Shown here: in pieces, positions 52,963-61,152 of the stretch
How positions within the stretch are numbered: position 1 is the first letter of the stretch
Layout of the letters: each line of letters opens with the position of its first letter
Source: Pirellulales bacterium
GTDB lineage: Bacteria > Planctomycetota > Planctomycetia > Pirellulales > JACPPG01
Assembly: GCA_036490175.1 (NCBI GenBank)
Contig: DASXEJ010000359.1
Coordinates: 1 to 64,000, forward strand
Reading direction: 5' to 3'
Length of the DNA stretch: 64,000 nucleotides
Notes under the pieces: generated by a model
Seen by the model: only the letters and a program-made list of their open reading frames with translations
Database searches by the model: none
What the model was told of the DNA's origin: nothing
Position numbers and translations under genes: made by a program

Positions 52963-54231
52963 TCAGTCGCCTTCGACATTGAACTGCTTCGCGCTGGCCT
53001 GGACGATCGACCACGCGACTGACTCAGCCCGCGCAATATCGCAATCGTTTGATGTGACGGCAACCGCCATGTTCTTATCGGGAATGAATGCGACCAGCGC
53101 GTACCACATCGTGTTCGATCCGTTGTGCCAATATGTGGTGTACGGGAGTTCGTCGGTTGGATTCTTCTTTACCCAGCCGCATCCATAGTTTTCGAGATTA
53201 GGAGTATGGAGCCGTTTATAGGTTTCGGCGGTGAGTAGTCTTCCGGTCCCCAGGTCGCCACGCAGGTGTTCAGTGGCATACGTGCCAAGGTCCGTCAACG
53301 TCATGTGTATGGTCCCGGCAGGGCCGATGATCGGAGTGATGTCTGAGTTGTCGCTCACGCTCGTTTTCCCATCGCGCGTCCTGAGATGACCTCTAGGTTG
53401 AGCAAGCGTTTCATGCGGGCTTTTTGGTGGGCCGAATCCGGCGCTGGTGAGTGCGAGCGGCTCAAAGACTTCTTTTTTGACAAGATCTTCCCAACTCATG
53501 CCGGTTGCTCTCTCGGCCATCGCACCGGCGATCGTGTACCCGATATTTGAGTAGGCATACTTGTCTCCCGGCGGGCTTGCCGGTTTTTTGGCGATCACAT
53601 CCATAACCGCTTCTCGGCGCTTCTGGGTGCACTCGGGACCAGGCACAGGTCGTAATAGCAGTACCCACATGGGAAAGTTGGCCGGCGCACCCGAGGTGTG
53701 CGTCAGCAGTTGCAGGAGCGAAACTCGCTTCCAGTCGTCTTGGACCGTTGCGTCAGGAAAGCACTCGCCGATCGAGTCCGACCATTGCATCTTTCCCGAC
53801 TCGACCAAGCGCGCGATCATGGTGGCCGTGACCGACTTCGTGACCGAACCGATGTGCCAGCGGTCGCCAAGTTCGACGGACACACTACTGCCAATCTTGC
53901 GCTCTCCATCAACGGCAGTCGCTACAGTCTGGCCGTCAACGACTACGATAGCCCCAAGGCCAACAAGTTCATTGTGCTTGCGAAGATCCGTAACCAGCCG
54001 CGCGAGCCAGTCGCCTGATGGTCCGTCGCGTCGAGAGGCTGGTACACCGCTGCACGCATCGGCGGATTCAGCCGTGCCGGCCTGGTGAAACTCGCTGAGT
54101 CCGCTCGCGAGTCGCTGTGGGTAGGCGGCATTCGTCAGCGCTACCAATACCAGTATGCACAAGGCCACCCGACGTGGCTGCGGCTCGATCGCGCCACGAG
54201 ACCGTCGACTCTCGCATTCTCTGTGTCTCAT
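52963..54231 (-). CDS. Secreted class C beta-lactamase-like serine hydrolase
   Basis: The 422-residue exported protein belongs to the beta-lactamase/transpeptidase-like family (EstB, AmpC and D-aminopeptidase relatives). The SxxK nucleophile motif is HIGSVTKSVTATMIA, the YxN motif KYAYSNIGYTIAG, and the third motif HNGSNTMWYA in place of KTG. The leader is near VALCILVLVALTNAAYPQ, and AGGAG lies 9 bases before the ATG. These features fit an esterase or peptidase rather than a resistance enzyme, but the substrate is unknown. It stands between the Tat protein and the PRISE reductase, with no operon partner. Confidence 0.85.
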   Translation of the reverse strand: MRHRECESRRSRGAIEPQPRRVALCILVLVALTNAAYPQRLASGLSEFHQAGTAESADACSGVPASRRDGPSGDWLARLVTDLRKHNELVGLGAIVVVDGQTVATAVDGERKIGSSVSVELGDRWHIGSVTKSVTATMIARLVESGKMQWSDSIGECFPDATVQDDWKRVSLLQLLTHTSGAPANFPMWVLLLRPVPGPECTQKRREAVMDVIAKKPASPPGDKYAYSNIGYTIAGAMAERATGMSWEDLVKKEVFEPLALTSAGFGPPKSPHETLAQPRGHLRTRDGKTSVSDNSDITPIIGPAGTIHMTLTDLGTYATEHLRGDLGTGRLLTAETYKRLHTPNLENYGCGWVKKNPTDELPYTTYWHNGSNTMWYALVAFIPDKNMAVAVTSNDCDIARAESVAWSIVQASAKQFNVEGD

Positions 54232-54384
54232 TTCTCTTCTCCTGCTTCCGCCGAGGTTATGCCAGAGACAGCTCGATTATCAGCATTCTCTCTGGCCATC
54301 GCCACCGTTCGCTGGTCCTGCAGCGTTGATGGCTGGGCCGTGCCAACGGGAAACTTTATCCCGGCCTTGCGAGTGGCCGGCGGC

Positions 54385-55467
54385 TCAAGGTTTGGGAATG
54401 AAGCGCCGTTGTTGAAAGTCCTGCATCTGCCGGAGTAGCATTTCCTCGGTATCGACGACGTCGTGGAACCCGAACCGTCGGGCCTTCGTTGTATCGGACA
54501 TCACGTCGTATTCGAGATTGAAGACCGCTTCGCCGAAGGGCCAGGCCGCCGCGTCGCGGAACGAGTAATCCAAGAGGCCGTACTTCTGAACCATACTGCG
54601 CCACAACGGCTCCTTGTCGGCCATGAATTGGGTCAGCGGGAGGCGTAAGGGGGGCGCGAGCGGAAGTTGAAAAAAGTCTGCCAAGCGCGGCCAGAGGTTC
54701 TCCCAGCGGTGGAAGTCGCCGTTGGTGATGTTAAAGGCTTCTCCATCGCAGCAGTCGCTCTCGGCAGCCCAGATAGCGGCCTTGGCCAGCAAGTCGGCGT
54801 CGGTCATTTCCATCAGGCCGCCATAGGCTTTGGCCGAGCCCGGGAAGCGCAGGGGCAGGCCAAGCTCGCGACAGAACGACGCGTAGACGGCGATGACCGT
54901 GGCCATGTTCATCGGGTTGCCCACCGCAAAGCCGCAGATGCACGAGGGGCGCAGCGCGGTCCACGACCAGTTCCGACCGGCAGACTTGGCCTGGAGATAA
55001 TCCTCCTGGTCGTAATAGAAATTGGGCGGCAAGTGACGCGGATCCTGCTCGCGGGCCGGTGTCTTGTAGGGACCCAGATGGGCGCCGTAGTACTTGGCCC
55101 CCTCCATGAGCACGACCTTCCTGAGTCGGCTCGACGAGCGCTCGACGGCCTCGACCGCGTTCCGCAGCATTGCCAGGTTGAGCCCGACCTCTTCGAACGG
55201 ACTCGGCCGCATCTGCAGCGCCGTGTAGAAGACGTGGCTGACGTCGTGAAACTCGCCTTGGCACCGCGCGACCTCCAACGGATCGAGCAGGTCGACCGTC
55301 AGGAACCGGGCCGACGTTGGAAATTCGGGAGCCCGGCGCGAGATGCCGATAACCTCCCAATCGCCCAGCGCCGTCAGGTGGTTCACAATCGCCCGGCCGC
55401 TCACGCCCAAGGCGCCTGCGACCACAGCTTTCTTGCGTGCAGGTTCCGTGTGCTGGGGGCGCGTCAT
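54385..55467 (-). CDS. PRISE-type extended SDR (progesterone 5-beta-reductase / iridoid synthase-like)
   Basis: The 360-residue enzyme has an N-terminal Rossmann motif, VVAGALGVSGRAIVNHLTALGDWEVIGISRR, and the family-typical NFYYDQED segment near residue 150, where the catalytic Tyr of this family lies. KYYGAHLGPYKTPAREQDPR and WTALRPSCICGFAVGNPMNM are also characteristic. Such enzymes reduce activated C=C bonds of enones. It is a single-gene unit, in opposite orientation to the monooxygenase at 56366. The physiological substrate is unknown. Confidence 0.85.
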   Translation of the reverse strand: MTRPQHTEPARKKAVVAGALGVSGRAIVNHLTALGDWEVIGISRRAPEFPTSARFLTVDLLDPLEVARCQGEFHDVSHVFYTALQMRPSPFEEVGLNLAMLRNAVEAVERSSSRLRKVVLMEGAKYYGAHLGPYKTPAREQDPRHLPPNFYYDQEDYLQAKSAGRNWSWTALRPSCICGFAVGNPMNMATVIAVYASFCRELGLPLRFPGSAKAYGGLMEMTDADLLAKAAIWAAESDCCDGEAFNITNGDFHRWENLWPRLADFFQLPLAPPLRLPLTQFMADKEPLWRSMVQKYGLLDYSFRDAAAWPFGEAVFNLEYDVMSDTTKARRFGFHDVVDTEEMLLRQMQDFQQRRFIPKP

Positions 55468-55668
55468 CGAGCTCTCCTGGGGAATGAAAGCAGCGGATCT
55501 TTCGAAAACTATAACGGCAGTGTAGAGCCAGTGTTAGGCGATCTTACGGTGACGGGACGGGATAGCACATCCGCAACGAGAGACGCTGCCGGACATTGTC
55601 CGCTTAGCTCATGTTGCCCGCAGGCGGGTTAAATTCGGCGTGTGGCAGCGCAGTGGCACGAGCGCGGT
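55468..55668. other. Upstream region of the PRISE gene, nothing recognised
   Basis: AT-moderate sequence between the PRISE gene and the first copy of the dispersed repeat. No gene or hairpin was identified. Confidence 0.3.
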
Positions 55669-55753
55669 GGCCAGGTCGGATTGGATCCCAGGGGGGAGCT
55701 GACGAGAATCAAGGTCGCTTTGATCAGGTTTCGTCGCTCAGGTATCTGGCAGG
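55669..55753. repeat. Dispersed repeat, copy 1 of 3
   Basis: An imperfect element of about 85 bases begins GGCCAGGTCGGAT and has the core GACGAGAATCAAGGTCGCTT, then TTTCGTCGCTCAGGT. The same layout recurs at 56094 and 56285. On the minus strand each copy reads as a related peptide with RRN-x-IKA (here RRNLIKATLILV), though no complete gene is evident. Confidence 0.65.
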
Positions 55754-56093
55754 ACAAGAAGGGACCAAGAACTTGCCCTGCGTAGTCTCTGCCGGTGGCC
55801 GGAGCTTTGCTTGGAAGCGGATTGTCGAGGCGCTTTTACTCGTTGCTGCGCGGGGGCTGATGACCGTAGCTTCGACGGATCCCCGCATGATAGTATCGCG
55901 GGTCGCACTCTTGAGTCCTTATCGTGCAGCCCGACAAATCGACGGCACGGACCGGTTAGACGCCAAGGGCCTGGCAATGCACGTCGCCGTATGATGCGAA
56001 TACGAGGTAACCGGGAGGGCTGTGAGCGTTGATCGTGAGTCTGCCGCCGATCACATCGACCTATGACGCGTTCGTTCATTGTTGCACCGCAGC
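55754..56093. other. Spacer between repeat copies 1 and 2
   Basis: About 340 bases with no supportable gene. A minus-strand frame (55738-56193) runs through it and into copy 2, but it has no recognised family. Confidence 0.35.
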
Positions 56094-56176
56094 GGCCGGT
56101 CGGATCGAGTTTCACGGCAATGCCAATGAGAATCAGGCTCGCTTTGATCTCGTTTCGTCGCCCAGGTGCCATGCGG
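56094..56176. repeat. Dispersed repeat, copy 2 of 3
   Basis: The copy begins GGCCGGTCGGAT, with core ATGAGAATCAGGCTCGCTTT and TTTCGTCGCCCAGGTGCCATG. The minus strand reads RRNEIKASLILIGIAVKLDPT. Similarity to copy 3 seems to extend about 25 bases further on the 5' side. Confidence 0.65.
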
Positions 56177-56284
56177 TCACTGGCCGCGCGCACATCACGA
56201 ACCTATCTAAGCCACGACCTGAGATTGTAATGACGTGCCTTGGTCGTTGCCCACGGGCGGATTTGTGCGGTGTGTCGCGGCGGC

Positions 56285-56370
56285 GCCGCAGGTTGGATTG
56301 ATTTTCCTGGGCGAGGTAACGAGAATCGAGCACGCTTTAATCCCGTTTCGTCGCACAGGTGCCACGTGGC
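56285..56370. repeat. Dispersed repeat, copy 3 of 3, overlapping the monooxygenase start
   Basis: The copy begins GCCGCAGGTTGGAT, with core ACGAGAATCGAGCACGCTTT and TTTCGTCGCACAGGTGCCACG. Its last bases supply the CAGGTG ribosome site and GTG start of the following monooxygenase gene. The minus strand reads RRNGIKACSILVTSPRKINPT. Confidence 0.65.
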
Positions 56371-57943
56371 TGCTGATACAACCGTTCTCGTCGTGGGGGC
56401 CGGGCCGACAGGATTGCTCTTGGCTGCCGAGCTGATTCGTCGCGGGATCGATTGCACGATCATCGATCGCCAGCCGACGCCGTCGGTGTGGGATCGGGCC
56501 ACGATCGTTCACCCACGTTCGCTCGAGGTGTTCGAGTCGCTGGGGATCGTCGATGCCTTTCTCGAGCGCGGCGTGAAGCAACGCTTCGCCCGGCTGCACT
56601 CGGCGGGATGCGTGCTGGGTGACATTGATCTTTCGCTGTGCGGCAGCCGGTACGAATTCAACATCGGCATTTCCGAGGAAGTGACCGAGTCGATTCTGAC
56701 CGACTATCTTCACCGGCAGGGGGGCCGCGTTACTCGCACATCGCAATTGGTCAAGCTGGACCAGCAGTCAGAGTGTGTTACGGCCACCATCCTCTGCGAA
56801 GGCGCCACGAAAGTTATTTCGGCCGACTGGGTGGTCGGTTGCGACGGATACCATAGCGCTGTGCGGCAGCAATGTGGAATCGAGCTCCGCGGCAGCGATT
56901 CGGACGATCCCTGGGCCGTATTCGATACCACGCTGATCGGCTGGCATGGTTCGCATGAAGCCATTTATGGATATCTAGACGTGGTGCCGGTGATCCTCAC
57001 CTCGCTGCCTCGATCGCGATGGCGCGTCTATCTGAGGCCAAGTGCTCTTGACTCCGATCTGCTGGACGATGCGGCGGCTACGCTTCAGCCGTATTTTCCG
57101 GCGATCGCATTCGCAGACGTTGCCAATCCGACGCGCTTTCGTTGCCACGCCAAGGTTGCAACCAGTTTTCGAGCGGGCCGCGTGCTGCTGGCAGGCGATG
57201 CGGCCCACATCTGTTCTCCGTCGCAAGGACATGGCATGAACAGTGGTCTGCAAGACGCATTCAATCTGGCCTGGAAGCTGGCTCTTGTCGCAGGCCGCCA
57301 TTGCGCGCAGGACTTGCTGAACAGTTATGAAGCCGAGCGGCGCCCCGTCGCTCAGAAGAACGCCCTCTCGGGGGACGAGTTCGAACGAGCTCAGGACCTC
57401 ACCGACCCGGAACAACGACGCCAGCGCGACAAGGGACTCACGGCCACATTTACCGACCCTGCGTCTTGCTATCGCGAATCGATCTCGGAGGCCGAACTCG
57501 ACATCGACTACGCCACCTCTCCGATCGTACTCGGCGATGCAAACTCAACGATCGGCCCGGGACAGCGACTGCCCAACACGATCGAGGTGTTTCCGGCGAG
57601 CGGCGAAGTCAGCCGGCTGCACGAATTAACGCATCGTGCCGGCCACACCGTGCTGCTGATAGACGGCGCCGACGCCGCGGGCGATCGCCTGGCTGACATA
57701 GCCGAGTTACTGGCGGCTCGCGGCAGCCCGCTGCTTCTCGAAGCGACGCTCCTCTTGGCTGTCCATCCCGACCAGCGGTGCGCGTCCATTCCTTTGACTC
57801 GGGGGACCGCCGAGGAGTTGGGAGTTAGCGAGATCACGATGCTGGTGATTCGTCCCGACGGACACGTCGGCCTGCGCGCCGATCGCGACCACCTTCAGGC
57901 GTTGACGGACTATTGCAACTTGTTGGCATCCGTCGAGAGTTAA
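56366..57943 (+). CDS. FAD-dependent aromatic-type monooxygenase (PheA/TfdB family)
   Basis: The 525-residue flavoprotein hydroxylase shows FAD motif one, TVLVVGAGPTGLLLAAELIRRGIDCTIIDR, the DG motif WVVGCDGYHSAVRQQCGI, and motif two, GRVLLAGDAAHICSPSQGHGMNSGLQDAFNLAWKLALV. The C-terminal thioredoxin-like domain of this family (VLLIDGADAAGDR... ITMLVIRPDGHVGLRAD) is present. It would use NAD(P)H and O2 to hydroxylate a phenolic or polyketide-like substrate. The GTG at 56366 is the best start; the frame is open upstream into the dispersed repeat. It has no neighbouring ring-cleavage genes. Confidence 0.88.
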   Translation: MAADTTVLVVGAGPTGLLLAAELIRRGIDCTIIDRQPTPSVWDRATIVHPRSLEVFESLGIVDAFLERGVKQRFARLHSAGCVLGDIDLSLCGSRYEFNIGISEEVTESILTDYLHRQGGRVTRTSQLVKLDQQSECVTATILCEGATKVISADWVVGCDGYHSAVRQQCGIELRGSDSDDPWAVFDTTLIGWHGSHEAIYGYLDVVPVILTSLPRSRWRVYLRPSALDSDLLDDAAATLQPYFPAIAFADVANPTRFRCHAKVATSFRAGRVLLAGDAAHICSPSQGHGMNSGLQDAFNLAWKLALVAGRHCAQDLLNSYEAERRPVAQKNALSGDEFERAQDLTDPEQRRQRDKGLTATFTDPASCYRESISEAELDIDYATSPIVLGDANSTIGPGQRLPNTIEVFPASGEVSRLHELTHRAGHTVLLIDGADAAGDRLADIAELLAARGSPLLLEATLLLAVHPDQRCASIPLTRGTAEELGVSEITMLVIRPDGHVGLRADRDHLQALTDYCNLLASVES

Positions 57944-58033
57944 GAAGATGCGCCCGCGAGGTGCGCTGCAGCAGAAATCACTTGCAGGACGGGGTCCAAA
58001 CCAAAGAGAATGGCCCGGCAAGTGGACTTCCAG

Positions 58034-59758
58034 CTATTTCTTGTCGGCCGCGGTGATCGTTAGCCAGACATCCTTGGTTCGCCGTGTGCGACCGGACATG
58101 GTCGCTTCGGCGAAGTGGACCGAGGATTCGGTGCCTGCGGCTGTTCCCACCACGCGAATGGGTCCCGTAAACGGCGCGTCGCCCGCAGTAACGACAAGCT
58201 GCACGCTCTTGGCCGATTCTCCCTCGGGCTGCGACACGACAGGTTCGGCGGTTACGCCGCTCGGCAATCCCTTGATGCGTAGCTCGATCGGTACGTTAAA
58301 CCCCTGCAATCGCTCAATCGTCACCGGCAGCTCGAGTTTTTGGCCGGTGGCGACCGTGAAGTTGTCGGCAGCGAGCGACAATGTAAAGTCCGCGCGCGCG
58401 ATCGTGGCCGAAAGTCGATAGACGAAGCGCGGTCCGCCCTGCCGGTGCAAATCAGTCACCGTGACGTCGTAGGCGCCGTCGGCCGGCGCGGCGAAGGCGA
58501 GTTGCGCGTCACGGTTTTCTCCCAAATCGTCGACGCGCGCGAGTGATTTGCCTTGGCTGTCGATGATTTCCAGCACCGGATCGAGCGGAAATCCGAGCGC
58601 GCGGCTTTCGATCCGCAAGTTGATCGTTTCGCCCGCTTTCGCACTGAAGCGAAAGGAGTCATTATCTCGCGGCGCTTCGATGCGGCCACTGATCGTCACC
58701 GGAAGTTGGATGGCTTGCGGATGGCCGGGCACACTGGGCTCGGCCGCCACGATGCAGGGATGCGTTTCGAGCGGCAGGACGAGCGTGTTGACGATCCGTG
58801 GATGAGCCAACAGCGCCTGCTTCGCTTCGGGCAGCAGTCGCGGAAGCAGTTGCCGTGCGTCGTCGGGCAGGTTCCAACCGTGAACTTCGACCTGTTGATC
58901 CACGCTAGCGACCGCAAGGGGAAGCGCATAATCCCCAAACCCGCCGACAGCAATCGTCAGGCGGTACACCGAAGTTTCATCTCCGGCGAGCGAGATCGTG
59001 CTGTTGGGCGTGGCCGGAAAACAAAACGTGCGCACCAGGTAAACGCCACTCGCTGGCGCGGTGAACACAATGCGAGGATCGATCTCCTGATCGTCATCAT
59101 TGTGCGCGAGCACAAAGCCCTCGGCTGAGACGACTTCCAGTAACGTATCGATGGGCGAGGCCAATGTGCGATGCGCTTCGACGTCGGCCACGAGGGTTTG
59201 GCCTTTTTCGACGCGGACCGCGAATGTGTCGACGTCCCCCTTGCGCCGCAATCGGCCATTCACCACGACGTTGGGTGCGTCAAGTTGCTGCGGCTTGGTT
59301 GGCGAGTCGTTCGGCTCCTGCTCGTTCACCTCGGGCAGATTCCCCACGATCAAGGGCGCCGGCGAACTTGTCCCAGCGGCATCGTACAGCCGGAGCCAAT
59401 ACAGGCCCGGCGTGGCGTCTGCGGCGACCGTGACGGACAACTCCCCTTTCGATTCTTTGGGACTGACCGATACGCCGGGCTGATCGACCCACACCCTGAC
59501 AGGCCAGGAGTCGAACTTTCCATGCGCTTCGATATCGAGCGTCTGTCCGACCTGCGCGCCAGCCGGAACCAGGTACTTCAGTTGCGGGGGCGCCGCAGTG
59601 CTTGTCGTGGGGAACAAGAACATGCAGAAAAGTAGCAGTTTCCCACCGCATGGCAGTCCGAATGGCAGTGCCCAGCGGAACAAAAGAGTCCAACGGGGTG
59701 CCGGCGCCAGACACCGTGGCCGCAGGCGCCGCGTGAGGGAACAAGGCCCGTCGATCAT
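58034..59758 (-). CDS. Exported PPC-domain protein (two bacterial pre-peptidase C-terminal domains)
   Basis: The 574-residue protein has a long N-terminal basic segment and a hydrophobic leader (GGKLLLFCMFLFPTTSTAAPP). An Ig-like domain (LKYLVPAGAQVGQTLDIEAHGKF) is followed by two PPC-like jelly rolls: NEQEPNDSPTKPQQLDAPNVVVNGRLRRKGDVDTF... (residues ~150-270) and SGRIEAPRDNDSFRFSAKAGETINLRIESRALGFPLDPVLEIID (~345-450). A last beta domain ends FAEATMSGRTRRTKDVWLTI. PPC domains mediate secretion, binding or sorting. It starts 17 bases after the DUF1501 stop, as the last gene of the operon. The start is uncertain. Confidence 0.8.
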   Translation of the reverse strand: MIDGPCSLTRRLRPRCLAPAPRWTLLFRWALPFGLPCGGKLLLFCMFLFPTTSTAAPPQLKYLVPAGAQVGQTLDIEAHGKFDSWPVRVWVDQPGVSVSPKESKGELSVTVAADATPGLYWLRLYDAAGTSSPAPLIVGNLPEVNEQEPNDSPTKPQQLDAPNVVVNGRLRRKGDVDTFAVRVEKGQTLVADVEAHRTLASPIDTLLEVVSAEGFVLAHNDDDQEIDPRIVFTAPASGVYLVRTFCFPATPNSTISLAGDETSVYRLTIAVGGFGDYALPLAVASVDQQVEVHGWNLPDDARQLLPRLLPEAKQALLAHPRIVNTLVLPLETHPCIVAAEPSVPGHPQAIQLPVTISGRIEAPRDNDSFRFSAKAGETINLRIESRALGFPLDPVLEIIDSQGKSLARVDDLGENRDAQLAFAAPADGAYDVTVTDLHRQGGPRFVYRLSATIARADFTLSLAADNFTVATGQKLELPVTIERLQGFNVPIELRIKGLPSGVTAEPVVSQPEGESAKSVQLVVTAGDAPFTGPIRVVGTAAGTESSVHFAEATMSGRTRRTKDVWLTITAADKK

Positions 59759-59775
59759 GCCACCTGCATTGCGAC

Positions 59776-61125
59776 TCACCCCATCAACTCCTTGATCGGC
59801 GTGGGATCGCTGACAAGGTGGGCTGGCCGACCATTGGGGGCGTAGTAGATCTTGCCAGGATCGATACCGAGCTTGGTGTAGACGGTCGACACGAAATTCT
59901 CGGGCGAAAGGATCCGCTCGACGGCGGAATGCCCCGTGCGATCCGTGGCGCCAATGACTTGGCCCCCTGGCGTACCACAACCTGCAAAGAGGATCGACAT
60001 GGCGTTCGCCCAATGATCGCGGCCGGCCTTCTTTTGGTCTGGCAGTGTCGAGATCTTGGGCGTCCGGCCAAACTCGCCCAGCGCGACGATGAGCGTCGTC
60101 TCTAACAGTCCGCACTCTTCGAGATCTTCGATCAGCGTAGCGATGGCGTTCTCGAACGGAGGAAGTCGCTTACGTATGGCGCCAAAAATATCGGAGTGGT
60201 GATCCCAGCCGCCGTCGTAGAGCGTGACGAACGGCACGCCGGCCGCCACCAGGCGCCGCGCCAACAGTGCGCGTTGGCCGAACGGGTTGCGGCCATAGCG
60301 ATCGCGCATCTTGTCGGATTCGGCACTGATGTCGAATGCCCGCTGCGCTTCCGGGCTGGTTACCAGGCTGTAGCCTTGTTCGTAGTACTCGTCGAGTGCT
60401 CGGACCGGGTCGCCGGCGGCTTCGTCGGGGATACGGGCAAGTCGATCGACGACGGAGCGCAGATCGCGCCGCGATTGAAAGCGATTGTCGGCCAGACCGG
60501 CCGGCGTGGCGACGTCGCGGACGCGGAAGTCTTTTTTGTTCGGGTCGTCCGCCACGACAAAGGGGGCGAATCGAGCCCCGAGAAAATTCGGCCCGCCCGA
60601 GCGCGACATGCTGGGCATCGAAAAATAGGCCGGCAGCCCACCTTGGTTACCGCGTTCGTACGCGGTAACCGAACCCAGGCTCGGATGGAAACTGACGAAG
60701 GCGCCGCAACCGACCGGAATGCGCGGCGGGGTGCCTGTCATCATGTAATGATTGCCGGCGCCGTGGTTCCCCTGGTTATGGCAGACGGAACGCACGACGG
60801 CCAACTTGTCGGCAATCCCTGCCAGCCGTGGCAAGTGCTCGGAAAAATGGACACCGGGGATCTTGGTCGAGATCGCCCCCAGCTCGCCGCGAATTTCGGC
60901 CGGCGCGTCGGGCTTGGGATCGAACGTTTCGAAGTGTGAAGGACCGCCGTCCATCCAGATGAGAATACAGCTCGTCGGGCGGCGCGAGGGCTTGCCCGAC
61001 GTCGTTTCGTTCGCCTGGCCCACGAGCCGCAGCAGATCGACAAAGCCACCGCCGGCCAAACAGCCGACTCCCAGCTTCAAGCAATCACGGCGACTCCAGC
61101 CTTCGCAGTTGCGCAGCCAATTCAT
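59776..61125 (-). CDS. DUF1501 exported protein
   Basis: The 449-residue DUF1501 member begins NWLRNCEGWSRRDCLKLGVGCLAGGGFVDLL, a Tat-like leader. Landmarks are SCILIWMDGGPSHFETFDPKPDAP, NQGNHGAGNHYMMTGTPPRIP, LYDGGWDHHSDIF, IVALGEFGRTPKISTL and GRDHWANAMSILFAGCGTPGG. ATG 61125 has AAGGA 8 bases upstream. It lies 27 bases downstream of the DUF1549/1553 gene and 17 bases upstream of the PPC-domain gene, forming a three-gene operon. Its catalytic activity is undetermined. Confidence 0.9.
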   Translation of the reverse strand: MNWLRNCEGWSRRDCLKLGVGCLAGGGFVDLLRLVGQANETTSGKPSRRPTSCILIWMDGGPSHFETFDPKPDAPAEIRGELGAISTKIPGVHFSEHLPRLAGIADKLAVVRSVCHNQGNHGAGNHYMMTGTPPRIPVGCGAFVSFHPSLGSVTAYERGNQGGLPAYFSMPSMSRSGGPNFLGARFAPFVVADDPNKKDFRVRDVATPAGLADNRFQSRRDLRSVVDRLARIPDEAAGDPVRALDEYYEQGYSLVTSPEAQRAFDISAESDKMRDRYGRNPFGQRALLARRLVAAGVPFVTLYDGGWDHHSDIFGAIRKRLPPFENAIATLIEDLEECGLLETTLIVALGEFGRTPKISTLPDQKKAGRDHWANAMSILFAGCGTPGGQVIGATDRTGHSAVERILSPENFVSTVYTKLGIDPGKIYYAPNGRPAHLVSDPTPIKELMG

Positions 61126-61152
61126 ATTTGCGATCCTTGCCGCTGGCCCCAA

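Noticed and set aside
55738-56193. Minus-strand 151-codon frame across the dispersed repeat
   Set aside because: No family and no ribosome site; its only notable feature is the repeat itself, which is reported separately.
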